A DNA stretch of 7,113 nt, from positions 1 through 7,113 of the forward strand of contig JAGLEK010000073.1 in assembly GCA_023145125.1 (NCBI GenBank). The letters run 5' to 3'. Below are positions 1 through 7,055 of the stretch, in pieces (within the stretch, counting starts at the first letter, position 1; each line of letters begins with the position of its first letter). Below the pieces are notes generated by a model. That model had not been told where the DNA came from. It searched no databases and worked only from the letters and a program-made list of their open reading frames with translations. Source of the DNA: Bacteroidales bacterium. Lineage in GTDB: Bacteria > Bacteroidota > Bacteroidia > Bacteroidales > B18-G4. The position numbers and the translations under genes were made by a program.

Positions 1-92
1 GGTTTTGCAAAGGATTCTATTAGATCAAATGTTTGATTTTGAGGAAAGGTCACTAGAATACCTCGATCCTCGACCTTAATTCGATTTTTCAT
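1..92 (-). CDS. N-terminal fragment of a divergent hypothetical protein (partial, runs off left edge)
   Basis: Reading the minus strand from an ATG at 92-90 gives 30 uninterrupted codons to the window edge, beginning MKNRIKVEDRGILVTF and continuing with a stretch like PQNQTFDLIESFAK. An in-frame stop lies at 113-111, so the ATG at 92 is the only usual start available. Purine-rich sequence (GAAGAG and AAAGAG) precedes it, a weak ribosome binding site. The peptide reads like an ordinary soluble protein start, with an alternating hydrophobic/charged pattern and no signal peptide. I do not recognise the family. The gene would be divergent from the propeller gene, with 163 bases between the two starts. 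A competing reading is the 3' end of a plus-strand gene (25 codons, stop at 77-79). The minus reading is preferred because it has a start, a preceding stop and a plausible divergent layout, but the piece is too short to be sure. Confidence 0.42.
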   Translation of the reverse strand, partial: MKNRIKVEDRGILVTFPQNQTFDLIESFAK

Positions 93-214
93 CTCTTTGT
101 CTCTTCGACTTTAGAAGATGGAATCATCTCCATTAATAAAATATTTGTATTGCCATGACCTAATTATTACTTAACTTTTACTTTCATATGACAACGAACT
201 TCCTACAAAGGATT

Positions 215-237
215 AATTTCACTTAAGAAGTTAAATT
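215..237. promoter_or_regulatory. Imperfect palindrome upstream of the propeller gene
   Basis: Arms AATTTCACTT (215-224) and AAGTTAAATT (228-237) are inverted repeats matching at 9 of 10 positions, around the 3-base centre AAG. The element ends 6 bases before the GGAGG ribosome binding site at 244-248. Its position fits an operator or a 5'-leader hairpin controlling the propeller gene. It is AT-rich, so it could have arisen by chance, and no regulator family is recognised for it. Confidence 0.3.
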
Positions 238-243
238 TAATTC

Positions 244-248
244 GGAGG
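244..248 (+). promoter_or_regulatory. Strong Shine-Dalgarno of the propeller gene
   Basis: GGAGG lies 7 bases before the ATG at 256, an ideal match and spacing, and it fixes the start of the large secreted protein. The other two genes of the window have much weaker purine-rich sites, so this gene is probably translated more efficiently. Confidence 0.85.
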
Positions 249-255
249 AAGAAAA

Positions 256-3200
256 ATGAAACGACTCATAATAACTATCATTTTAGCCACAGCCATTTTA
301 GTTGGCAGCATAACACCTTTATATGCTCAAAGCCCGGATAAGTTATTCCAAAAAGGCTTAATAAAAGAAGAGGGTGAAGGCGCCTTGGATAAGGCAATCA
401 ATATTTACAATAAAATTGTGGAAAACAAGAATGCAGATAAGTCATTACAGGCAAAAGCATTACTGCACATGGGGCTGTGTTATGAAAAGCTGGGAAGAAA
501 TGAAGCTACAAAAGCCTATCAACGTCTGGTTAACAATTTTCCCGGACAAGAAAATGAAGTGGCCATTGCAAGGGAGCGGCTTTCCCGGTTGATACTAATT
601 GCTGAAAATATACCGAAAGGAATTGTGATCAAACAAGTATGGGCAGGTTCAGATGTAGATAATTACGGGAGTGTTTCGCTGGATGGAAAATATCTTTCAT
701 TTGTTGATTGGGATACTGGAGATTTAGCAATACGGAATTTAATAACAGGGGAAAATCAGCGCGTAACGCACGAAGCCACTTTGGAATATCCTCAGCAATT
801 TGCCGAGTCAAATAAAATTTCTCCCGATGGAAAACAGATTGCATATTATTGGTATAATGAAAAGGGTACTACCGACTTGAGGGTAATTAACTTGAGTAAT
901 AAATCCCAGCTTACCCTGGATAATACTAAAGGAGAAATGTATCCTTGCTTATGGTTTGCAAATGGTGAAAAAATTATTGTTCAAAGATCCGGAGAAAAAG
1001 TAAATGTCCCGTGGCAATTATCTTCAATCAATGTCAATACCGGAAAATCTCAAGTATTGAAGGAATTTAAAAATTCATTTTTTACAAATGTATCATTGTC
1101 ACCGGACGAAAAATACCTGGCTTATGGTTTTCCAAATGTAAAAAACAAAGGAAATTCTGATATTAACTTACTTTCAATTGATGGGAAAAATGAAATACCG
1201 CTAATTAAACATCCGGCAAATGACCGATTACTTGGGTGGTTGCCCGGAAAAAAGGAGGTCCTGTTTATCAGTGATCGTTCAGGGACATGGGATTTATGGG
1301 CAGTACCTGTTATTGATGGAACCCCATCCAAAGATGCTAAGCGAATATATACTGATATTGGGGAAATACAACCCATGGGTTTTACAGAAAACGGGGACTG
1401 CTTATTTAGCTTTTCCAGACGTATCTTTAACACCTACATTGTACCATTTAATGTCAATACAGGTGAGCTAAATGAGCAATTAGACAAATCTATATTTGGT
1501 TCAAATTTCCAGGCAAAATGGTCTCCTGACGGAAAATACTTAGCCTATATTAAAGAAGATCTCAAAGCGGACAATTACTGGCAACTCACTGTTCAGGATT
1601 TAAAAACCGGTGAAGAACGAAAACTTGCAACCAATCTGGTTACTGCCCATGCGCCTTGCTGGTCTCCTGACGGAAATTCAATTTTAGTGATTGGGCGTCC
1701 GGAAAAATCCAAATTTTCCGCTAAAGATTATAAGGGAGGCATTTATCTTGTTGATGTCAAAACAGGCCAAACAAGTGAAATTCTTCTTTTATCCGATTAT
1801 AAGTTCAAGCGTCCGACTGATGCTTCCTCGCCCCTCTCCGATATTGAGTGGTCTTTGGATGGAAAAAGTATTTTCTATCTGTTTTTTACAGACCGGCTTG
1901 TAAAACATGATCTGGAATCCGGAAAAGACGAGGTACTTTACAAACATTCTCATTTTAACGGTAACACATTAAGTCGTTCCCCTGATGGGAAAAGCCTGCT
2001 TTTCGCAGTATATAATCCGAAGGAAAAGAAGAGTCATCTTTTTATAATACCTATTAAAGGAGGAAAAGAAATAGAATTATGCACTTCGCAAGAAGCTAAT
2101 TATTTCGGAATGGCTGCCTGGTCTCCCGATGGTAAACATGTCTTTTTTACTGAAATGAAAGATGACACTAATTTATGGCGTATACCTGCAGAAGGAGGAG
2201 TCCCTGAAAAAGTATGGCACTCAAAAAACCGAGCTGAATTTTTAAGTATTCATCCCGATGAAAAACAGATTGCATTTTCTATACGTGAGCGAACAACAGA
2301 AATCAGAGTGATTGAGGGGCTGGTCCCGGAGCTTGAAAAATTGCAGACAAAAAATGAAGCAGCAGAGCTTATTCCCAAATCAATGAACTTCCGGAAGGTA
2401 TGGGCTGGTCCGGATACTGATAACAGTGGCACCCCCTCTCCTGATGGACGGTTTCTTACATACATGGATCAAGAAACCGGTAATGTGGCAATTCGTGAAT
2501 TATCAAGCGGCAAAACACATCTTTTAACGAAGGAAGGCACATGGGAAGATCCGATGCAATTTACCATTGGGTCTACAATATCTCCCGACAGCAGGCAAAT
2601 TGCCTATAGCTGGTATAATTTAAACAATAATTATGATGTAAGAATTACTGATGTCGATGATCCTCAAGCAAAAATACTTTACGGCAACAAAGATGAAAAT
2701 GTATACCCCTGTCTCTGGTCTCCAGATGGAAAAACGATTTATGCCAGAAGTTATCTAAATACAACGGGGCAGTGTCGGATACTGGCGATCACTGTTTCCA
2801 ATGGAGATATTCAAGTTCTAAAAACCTTTGACTATTTTTACTGGATGTCCTTAAGTGTTTCCCCCGATAATCAATTTATTGCATATGATGTACCTAACGA
2901 TAAAGACGGCGGAAGCTTCGATATTCATCTGATATCGACTGATGGTAAAAATAAAACGTCGCTGATTGAACATCCGGCAAATGATCGCATTCTTGGCTGG
3001 TTTCCGGATAAAGATCAACTCCTTTTTAAAAGTGATCGTTCAGGCACCTGGGATGCCTGGATCGTCTCCGTTTCAAATGGTAAAGTTAGTGGGGAACCTA
3101 GGCGCTTAATGACTAATCTCGGGCAAATTACCCCCATGGGTTTTACTCAAAATGGAATTTACTATTATTCGATATTTTCAAGAAAATTCACCGCTTTTAC

Positions 3201-4095
3201 AGCACCTCTTGATCAAATTAAAGGTGAGCTCAAAATTGGATCAGGTAAACCATTGTTAGGTTCTATCAGTTATGCGGAATGGTCACCCGATGGTAATTCC
3301 CTTGCCTATATTAAAGAGCTTATCGGAGTGGCAGGACCGGGTTGGTATAATGGTCCCCTATTTGTTCTGGATATGAAAACAGGTAAAGAACGCGAGTATA
3401 AGTTATCAGATAATTGTTATTTTAGATATCTAAAATGGTCACCGGACGGTAAGACTTTTTTAGTATCCAGATATGATAAAAAAAGAAACCTCGAAAAAAA
3501 TTATAGGGGTGGAATATATACCATTGAAGTCAAATCAGGTAAAATATCCGAAGTGATCACTTTTTCTAAAGAAGAAAAAGGTGCAGGGCTTGAATGGTCT
3601 AATGATCAAAAGAGTATCTACTATATAAAAAACAATCAGCTTATAAATCGGGAATTGGCAAGCGGACAGGAAAAAATACTTCTACAAGATCAAAAATTTA
3701 GCAGAAGTCTGGATCTATCACCCGATGGAAAAAATCTACTTTTCTCTGCGGAAGGTCAAATATACATAATACCCATAAGCGGAGGAGATCCAATACCTGT
3801 GGTGAGGGTCAATACGACTGCCGATGCAGGCGTAACGATGTATAATAATGCTGTTTGGTCACCAAATAAAAATTATGTCTTCTTTACAGAAAACATGGGG
3901 ACAGATGGCTCCATTTTATGGCGGATATCTGCGAAAGGAAAAAATCCAACAGAAATTTGGCGGTCAAAAGACCTGATCTCCGCTATAAGCATTCATCCTA
4001 AGGGACAAAAAATTGTTCTTTCAACCTTTGATCAGGAAACAGAAATCTGGCGCTTGGATAATTTGCTTTCAATTGAGGAAAGCGATAATGAATAA
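256..4095 (+). CDS. Secreted TPR plus tandem-duplicated PD40/TolB-like beta-propeller protein
   Basis: This 1279-residue protein has a type I signal peptide: K2-R3, hydrophobic core 4-20, then L22-Y23-A24 before a likely cut at Q25. There is no lipobox cysteine, so it should be periplasmic or secreted. Residues about 28-112 form roughly two TPR-like helical hairpins (ALDKAINIYNKIVE; ALLHMGLCYEKLGRNEATKAYQRLV). The rest is beta-propeller sequence with many PD40 motifs such as SPDGK followed by a hydrophobic strand. It falls into two homologous halves, about 128-689 and 715-1271. Both open with VWAG.D.DN.G and both contain HPANDR (H319/H906), SDRSGTWD (S339/S926), PMGFT, and near the end TEI. 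Each half carries about 12 motif units, which suggests two six-bladed propellers per half. PD40 propellers usually bind peptides or proteins (TolB, DPP-IV N-domain) or ligands. No protease or other catalytic domain is visible, so function is unknown. An ideal GGAGG supports the start, and a terminator follows the stop. Confidence 0.93.
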   Translation: MKRLIITIILATAILVGSITPLYAQSPDKLFQKGLIKEEGEGALDKAINIYNKIVENKNADKSLQAKALLHMGLCYEKLGRNEATKAYQRLVNNFPGQENEVAIARERLSRLILIAENIPKGIVIKQVWAGSDVDNYGSVSLDGKYLSFVDWDTGDLAIRNLITGENQRVTHEATLEYPQQFAESNKISPDGKQIAYYWYNEKGTTDLRVINLSNKSQLTLDNTKGEMYPCLWFANGEKIIVQRSGEKVNVPWQLSSINVNTGKSQVLKEFKNSFFTNVSLSPDEKYLAYGFPNVKNKGNSDINLLSIDGKNEIPLIKHPANDRLLGWLPGKKEVLFISDRSGTWDLWAVPVIDGTPSKDAKRIYTDIGEIQPMGFTENGDCLFSFSRRIFNTYIVPFNVNTGELNEQLDKSIFGSNFQAKWSPDGKYLAYIKEDLKADNYWQLTVQDLKTGEERKLATNLVTAHAPCWSPDGNSILVIGRPEKSKFSAKDYKGGIYLVDVKTGQTSEILLLSDYKFKRPTDASSPLSDIEWSLDGKSIFYLFFTDRLVKHDLESGKDEVLYKHSHFNGNTLSRSPDGKSLLFAVYNPKEKKSHLFIIPIKGGKEIELCTSQEANYFGMAAWSPDGKHVFFTEMKDDTNLWRIPAEGGVPEKVWHSKNRAEFLSIHPDEKQIAFSIRERTTEIRVIEGLVPELEKLQTKNEAAELIPKSMNFRKVWAGPDTDNSGTPSPDGRFLTYMDQETGNVAIRELSSGKTHLLTKEGTWEDPMQFTIGSTISPDSRQIAYSWYNLNNNYDVRITDVDDPQAKILYGNKDENVYPCLWSPDGKTIYARSYLNTTGQCRILAITVSNGDIQVLKTFDYFYWMSLSVSPDNQFIAYDVPNDKDGGSFDIHLISTDGKNKTSLIEHPANDRILGWFPDKDQLLFKSDRSGTWDAWIVSVSNGKVSGEPRRLMTNLGQITPMGFTQNGIYYYSIFSRKFTAFTAPLDQIKGELKIGSGKPLLGSISYAEWSPDGNSLAYIKELIGVAGPGWYNGPLFVLDMKTGKEREYKLSDNCYFRYLKWSPDGKTFLVSRYDKKRNLEKNYRGGIYTIEVKSGKISEVITFSKEEKGAGLEWSNDQKSIYYIKNNQLINRELASGQEKILLQDQKFSRSLDLSPDGKNLLFSAEGQIYIIPISGGDPIPVVRVNTTADAGVTMYNNAVWSPNKNYVFFTENMGTDGSILWRISAKGKNPTEIWRSKDLISAISIHPKGQKIVLSTFDQETEIWRLDNLLSIEESDNE
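637..2322 (+). repeat. First copy of the intragenic propeller duplication
   Basis: Codons 128-689 of the large gene align end to end with codons 715-1271. The start motif, HPANDR and SDRSGTWD are all displaced by exactly 587 codons (1761 bases); by the terminal TEI motif the offset has shrunk to 581, so only small net indels separate the copies. Short identical DNA stretches survive at the same spacing: CATCCGGCAAATGA at 1210 and 2971, AGTGATCGTTCAGG at 1270 and 3031. Outside such blocks the DNA has diverged strongly, so the duplication is old. Confidence 0.85.
2398..4068 (+). repeat. Second copy of the intragenic propeller duplication
   Basis: Codons 715-1271 repeat the propeller of the first half without its signal peptide and TPR segment. 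The copy follows a charged linker at about residues 690-712 (PELEKLQTKNEAAELIPK). It has more residues fitting the family consensus at its opening (VWAGPDTD, SPDGRFL) than the first copy (VWAGSDVD, SLDGKYL), so neither half looks degenerate. Confidence 0.85.
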
Positions 4096-4115
4096 AAATA
4101 AAACAGATGAGACAA

Positions 4116-4144
4116 TTGATCTTTAAAATAATTAATTATATAAT
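4116..4144 (+). promoter_or_regulatory. Candidate sigma70-like promoter for the kinase-regulator operon
   Basis: TTGATC (4116-4121) and a perfect TATAAT (4139-4144) are separated by exactly 17 bases. Transcription would be expected to start near 4151, giving a leader of about 107 bases before the kinase ATG. The -10 box directly abuts the 5' arm of the terminator of the upstream gene, so a transcript from here would lack part of that arm and escape the full hairpin. The surroundings are very AT-rich, so a chance match is possible. If the host uses a Bacteroidota-type sigma factor, this consensus would not apply. Confidence 0.45.
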
Positions 4145-4177
4145 GGTATCTCAGGGTAGCCTGAGGTACCTTTTCTT
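4145..4177 (+). terminator. Intrinsic terminator of the propeller gene
   Basis: Arms GGTATCTCAGG (4145-4155) and CCTGAGGTACC (4160-4170) form an 11-bp stem with one T-G wobble and a 4-base GTAG loop. TTTTCTT follows (4171-4177). This is a textbook Rho-independent terminator located 50 bases after the stop of the large gene. It separates that gene transcriptionally from the kinase operon. Confidence 0.85.
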
Positions 4178-4257
4178 ATAACACTATGAATTCAATGCTT
4201 TTATGAATAGGTACTATTTTTATACCGGCTTGGCTTAAACAGAAAAAGAGCTGTATA

Positions 4258-6273
4258 ATGACCCACAAAATGAAACCGGCTTCGAGGCTTTCGATAGTAT
4301 TTATCCTTGCCGTGGTGATCTCGGTAAGCATATTGACCTATTTCAGTATTAATAATATTTCAAACCTGAAAGAACTCACTGAAAAAAGGATCCTTGAGGA
4401 AGAGAAGGAATTTGCTGCAAGGTTTTTAACTGCTTTACAAAATGAAATTGAAGAAGTAAGCGCTGATTTCAAAGATGAGATCCATCCACCGAGTTCAATA
4501 AAAGATTCACTGATAAAAACAACAAGTAGATACGATTTTATTACCCTGCCATTCATCTTGAAAAATGACGGCTCTTTCCAATATCCAAACTTTATTGGGA
4601 TACCGAAAAATCAACCTGATCCAAAATTTTCAAACAAATTCAAATCTGCTTTCAAGGAAGGTGAAGAAGCTGAATTTGCTGAAATAGATCTAGAAACAGC
4701 CCAAGAATATTATTTATCATGTCTGAGTTATTCAATAGGAGTCAACGATTCGCTTAAGGCATTAAATGCCCTGGGCAGGATTTCGGTAAAATTAAATAAT
4801 TATGAAAATGCATTGGCCTATTATAGTTTAATTATTGTAGACTATTTCAACGTAATAAGTGGAGGTGGCCTCCCCTATGTGTATTATGCTATTCCACAGC
4901 TTCTAAATATTACTGACCCCGATAATTGTGAAAAAATATTAACAATCATTGAATTTTGTCTTGAAAAAATGGAAATGGGTGCAATTCCCTTGAATTTTAA
5001 TACAGAAGAATTACTGATCCTTATAACGAAATGGTCACAAGAAAATATTTTTAATGACCGGAAACAATTATCACACATTAGCACACTGGTAAAAAGCATA
5101 GATCAACAGCTGCAATTTATCAATGAATACGGAAATGAGCTGTTAGAGCTCGAAAAAAAAGGAACTTGGGACGATCATCAGACTGTCGGCAATGATTTTA
5201 AAGTCCTTAATTCTTTTTCAGGAAGAGATCCACAATTACTGCTGATCAACACAAATTTTAAGGTTCATACGGGCTTTTTAATTGATCGTGAAAAATTATT
5301 TGATACCATCATAAGAATGGATCTTCAATCCGGTTTTGAATTTGCTTATAAAATGGAATTTCTAAGTACCTATAACTCAAATACAAGCAGACATGATCTT
5401 ATTTACTCCTCACAACTCAATCCCTATTTTCCAGGATATGTATTACAAATAGAACCCAATGATGAAAACCTGATCAAAGAGTTTATCAAGCGCAGAAGCT
5501 GGATTTATGGGATTGCCTTGGTGTTATTAGTATTTGCAATGTTCCTTGGCGTTGCATTGATCTTAAGAGATATCACAAGAGAAAAACATGTAGCAAGTTT
5601 AAGATCTGATTTCATCTCTAATGTTACTCATGAGTTAAAAACCCCGCTTACATCCATTTATATGTTTGCCGAGTCGCTTCTATTGGGCAGAGTAACTTCG
5701 ACGACTAAAAAGAAAGAATACCTTTCTATCATCTTAAGGGAAAGTGAACGCCTGAAAAGAATGATCAATAATATCCTGGAATTTTCAAAGATGGAAAAAG
5801 GTAAACCCGAATATCATCTTATTAATTCAAATTTGGCCTTTATCTTAAACGCAACAATTCACGAAATGGATTACTGGTTTGAAAAAGAAAAATTTGATAT
5901 TGTCAGTGAATTGGACGAAAATATATATGCTGAAATTGATACTGAAAAAATGAAACAGGCAATCAGCAATTTACTCAGCAATGCCATCAAATATTCGGCT
6001 AATACTAAAAAGATCTTCATTCGCTTATTTAAAAGAGCAGATCATATTTGCATTGAAATTGAAGACCGGGGTATTGGTATTAGTGAAGATCAATTACCGA
6101 AAATATTTGAAAAATTTTATCGTATTGACCAAAAAGAAAATATTAGCGGAACCGGGCTTGGATTAACGGTCGTAAAAGAAATTATTGAGGCTCATAAGGG
6201 GAAGATATCAGTCAGCAGTGAATTTGGTAAAGGAAGTGTGTTTTTAATAACTTTAAATCAGCAAGTGGGATAA
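4258..6273 (+). CDS. Membrane sensor histidine kinase with TPR-like extracytoplasmic domain
   Basis: This 671-residue kinase has a first membrane segment at about 9-31 and a second at about 415-437. The roughly 380-residue region between them should face the periplasm. That sensor region starts with a charged helix (about 35-75). It contains a TPR-like hairpin at about 136-198 (LETAQEYYLSCLSYSIG; ALNALGRISVKLNNYENALAYY) and a possible PAS-like segment at about 310-405. No HAMP domain follows TM2; a short linker leads straight into HisKA, with phosphoacceptor H458 in THELKTPLTS. The ATPase domain has the N-box N575 (LLSNAIKYS), G1 box D603-GIGIS, F-box (IFEKFYRID) and G2 box G631-TGLGL, so it should be active. 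The ligand is unknown. The ATG at 4258 is preferred over M5 because AAAAGAG lies 7 bases upstream of it. The regulator gene starts 2 bases after the stop, and the two are surely cotranscribed. Confidence 0.93.
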   Translation: MTHKMKPASRLSIVFILAVVISVSILTYFSINNISNLKELTEKRILEEEKEFAARFLTALQNEIEEVSADFKDEIHPPSSIKDSLIKTTSRYDFITLPFILKNDGSFQYPNFIGIPKNQPDPKFSNKFKSAFKEGEEAEFAEIDLETAQEYYLSCLSYSIGVNDSLKALNALGRISVKLNNYENALAYYSLIIVDYFNVISGGGLPYVYYAIPQLLNITDPDNCEKILTIIEFCLEKMEMGAIPLNFNTEELLILITKWSQENIFNDRKQLSHISTLVKSIDQQLQFINEYGNELLELEKKGTWDDHQTVGNDFKVLNSFSGRDPQLLLINTNFKVHTGFLIDREKLFDTIIRMDLQSGFEFAYKMEFLSTYNSNTSRHDLIYSSQLNPYFPGYVLQIEPNDENLIKEFIKRRSWIYGIALVLLVFAMFLGVALILRDITREKHVASLRSDFISNVTHELKTPLTSIYMFAESLLLGRVTSTTKKKEYLSIILRESERLKRMINNILEFSKMEKGKPEYHLINSNLAFILNATIHEMDYWFEKEKFDIVSELDENIYAEIDTEKMKQAISNLLSNAIKYSANTKKIFIRLFKRADHICIEIEDRGIGISEDQLPKIFEKFYRIDQKENISGTGLGLTVVKEIIEAHKGKISVSSEFGKGSVFLITLNQQVG

Positions 6274-6275
6274 AT

Positions 6276-6962
6276 ATGAAAACCATTTTAGTAATTGAAG
6301 ATGATATCAGTATTCTCAGAGGATTACAAGATAATCTGGAATACGAAAGTTATACTGTTATGACTGAAACGAACGGGAAAAAAGGTTTAGAACTCGCTCT
6401 TGAAAAAAAGATCGATCTGATATTACTGGATATTATGTTACCCGGTATGAATGGACATGAAATATGCAGGAAAATCAAAAAAGAGAAACCGGAATTACCC
6501 ATCATCATGATAACTGCACGGGGAAGTGAAATGGATAAGATTTCAGGACTTGATATTGGCGCGGACGACTATCTCACTAAACCCTTCAGTATTCCTGAGC
6601 TTATGGCCCGTGTAAGGGCTATTTTCAGAAGAGTTGTCCAAGTATATCATATCCCTGAAACATATTCATTCGGGATAATAGAATTAGATTTCAAAAAACA
6701 TCAGGCCTTCCGAAACAATGAAGAGATACAGTTATCAAGTAAGGAATTCGCAATAATGGAATATTTTATCAAACACGAAGGAGAAGCCGTTCATCGTCAT
6801 GACTTGCTGAATGAAGTCTGGGGCTACGAATTCATGCCCACCACCCGGACAGTAGATAATTTTATACTTAAACTTCGGAAAAAACTGGAAGAAAATCCTT
6901 CAGAACCCAAATATATTGTAAGTATTAAAGGCTACGGTTACCGCTTTAATTCTTCGAGTTAA
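6276..6962 (+). CDS. OmpR/PhoB-family response regulator
   Basis: This 228-residue protein has a receiver domain at about 1-120 and a winged-helix DNA-binding domain at about 130-226, the usual length for the family. Receiver residues are all present: acidic pocket E8-D9-D10, phosphoacceptor D52 in LLDIMLPGMNG, T80 in IMITA, and K102-P103 in LTKPF. The C-terminal domain shows the typical recognition-helix and wing signature (RTVDNFILKLRKKLE, then IVSIKGYGYRF). It should be phosphorylated by the kinase encoded directly upstream and then bind DNA to control transcription. The target genes cannot be read from the window. The 2-base gap suggests translational coupling, and GTGGGA just upstream, inside the kinase gene end, is only a weak ribosome binding site. 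The order kinase then regulator is less common than the reverse in this family. Confidence 0.95.
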   Translation: MKTILVIEDDISILRGLQDNLEYESYTVMTETNGKKGLELALEKKIDLILLDIMLPGMNGHEICRKIKKEKPELPIIMITARGSEMDKISGLDIGADDYLTKPFSIPELMARVRAIFRRVVQVYHIPETYSFGIIELDFKKHQAFRNNEEIQLSSKEFAIMEYFIKHEGEAVHRHDLLNEVWGYEFMPTTRTVDNFILKLRKKLEENPSEPKYIVSIKGYGYRFNSSS

Positions 6963-7024
6963 AAATTATAACCCTCCCCCATTATTCAGACAGTTGCGTG
7001 TGAGAGAGTAAACCGATCACTAAC

Positions 7025-7052
7025 AAAAAAGCCCCCTCTTTCGAGCGGGCTT
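7025..7052 (-). terminator. Intrinsic terminator of tRNA-Leu, possibly bidirectional
   Basis: Read on the minus strand, AAGCCCGCTC (7052-7043) pairs with GAGGGGGCTT (7038-7029) with a single G-G mismatch. The loop is a GAAA tetraloop, and six T follow (7030-7025). The hairpin begins only 3 bases after the tRNA 3' end. On the plus strand the same hairpin is followed by TTTAG, a poor U-tract. It may still slow or stop transcripts of the kinase operon, for which no other terminator is visible in 6963-7024. Confidence 0.8.
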
Positions 7053-7055
7053 TAG

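Larger units (their letters stand above)
93..255. promoter_or_regulatory. Divergent intergenic region, probable promoters not clearly resolved
   Basis: This AT-rich 163-base stretch separates the putative minus-strand gene from the propeller gene and should contain the promoters of both. On the minus strand, TTGTCA (194-189) followed after 17 bases by AGTAAT (171-166) is a weak sigma70-like candidate. On the plus strand, TTGCCA (150-155) has no convincing -10 partner at normal spacing. No Bacteroidota-type TAnnTTTG element was found. No tRNA, riboswitch or small ORF with a good ribosome binding site was recognised here. Confidence 0.3.

Noticed and set aside
61..75. Direct repeat of CCTCGA in CCTCGATCCTCGACC.
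   Set aside because: It lies within the probable divergent coding region and has only two short copies.
2..79. A plus-strand open stretch of 25 codons ending in TAA at 77-79, which could be the 3' end of an upstream gene.
   Set aside because: It is short enough to be open by chance in this composition, and the overlapping minus-strand frame has a start, a preceding stop and a more protein-like sequence. It remains the main alternative.
118..133. Small inverted repeat ATGGA/TCCAT around a 6-base loop upstream of the propeller gene.
   Set aside because: The stem is only 5 bp with no T-run, which is expected by chance.
1122..1433. A 103-codon open frame on the minus strand inside the large gene, and similar shorter ones within it and within the kinase.
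   Set aside because: They lie wholly inside well-supported genes, have no ribosome binding site, and their sequence resembles the antisense of recurring SPDG-type codons.
256..4095. Recurring TCTCCTGATGGAAAA-like DNA blocks as possible tandem or CRISPR-like repeats.
   Set aside because: They are in frame, diverge at wobble positions and encode the PD40 motif of a propeller blade, so they are protein repeats, not a DNA array.
4207..4228. GGTA/TACC inverted repeat before the kinase gene as an operator or hairpin.
   Set aside because: Arms of only 4 bp in AT-rich sequence are not significant.
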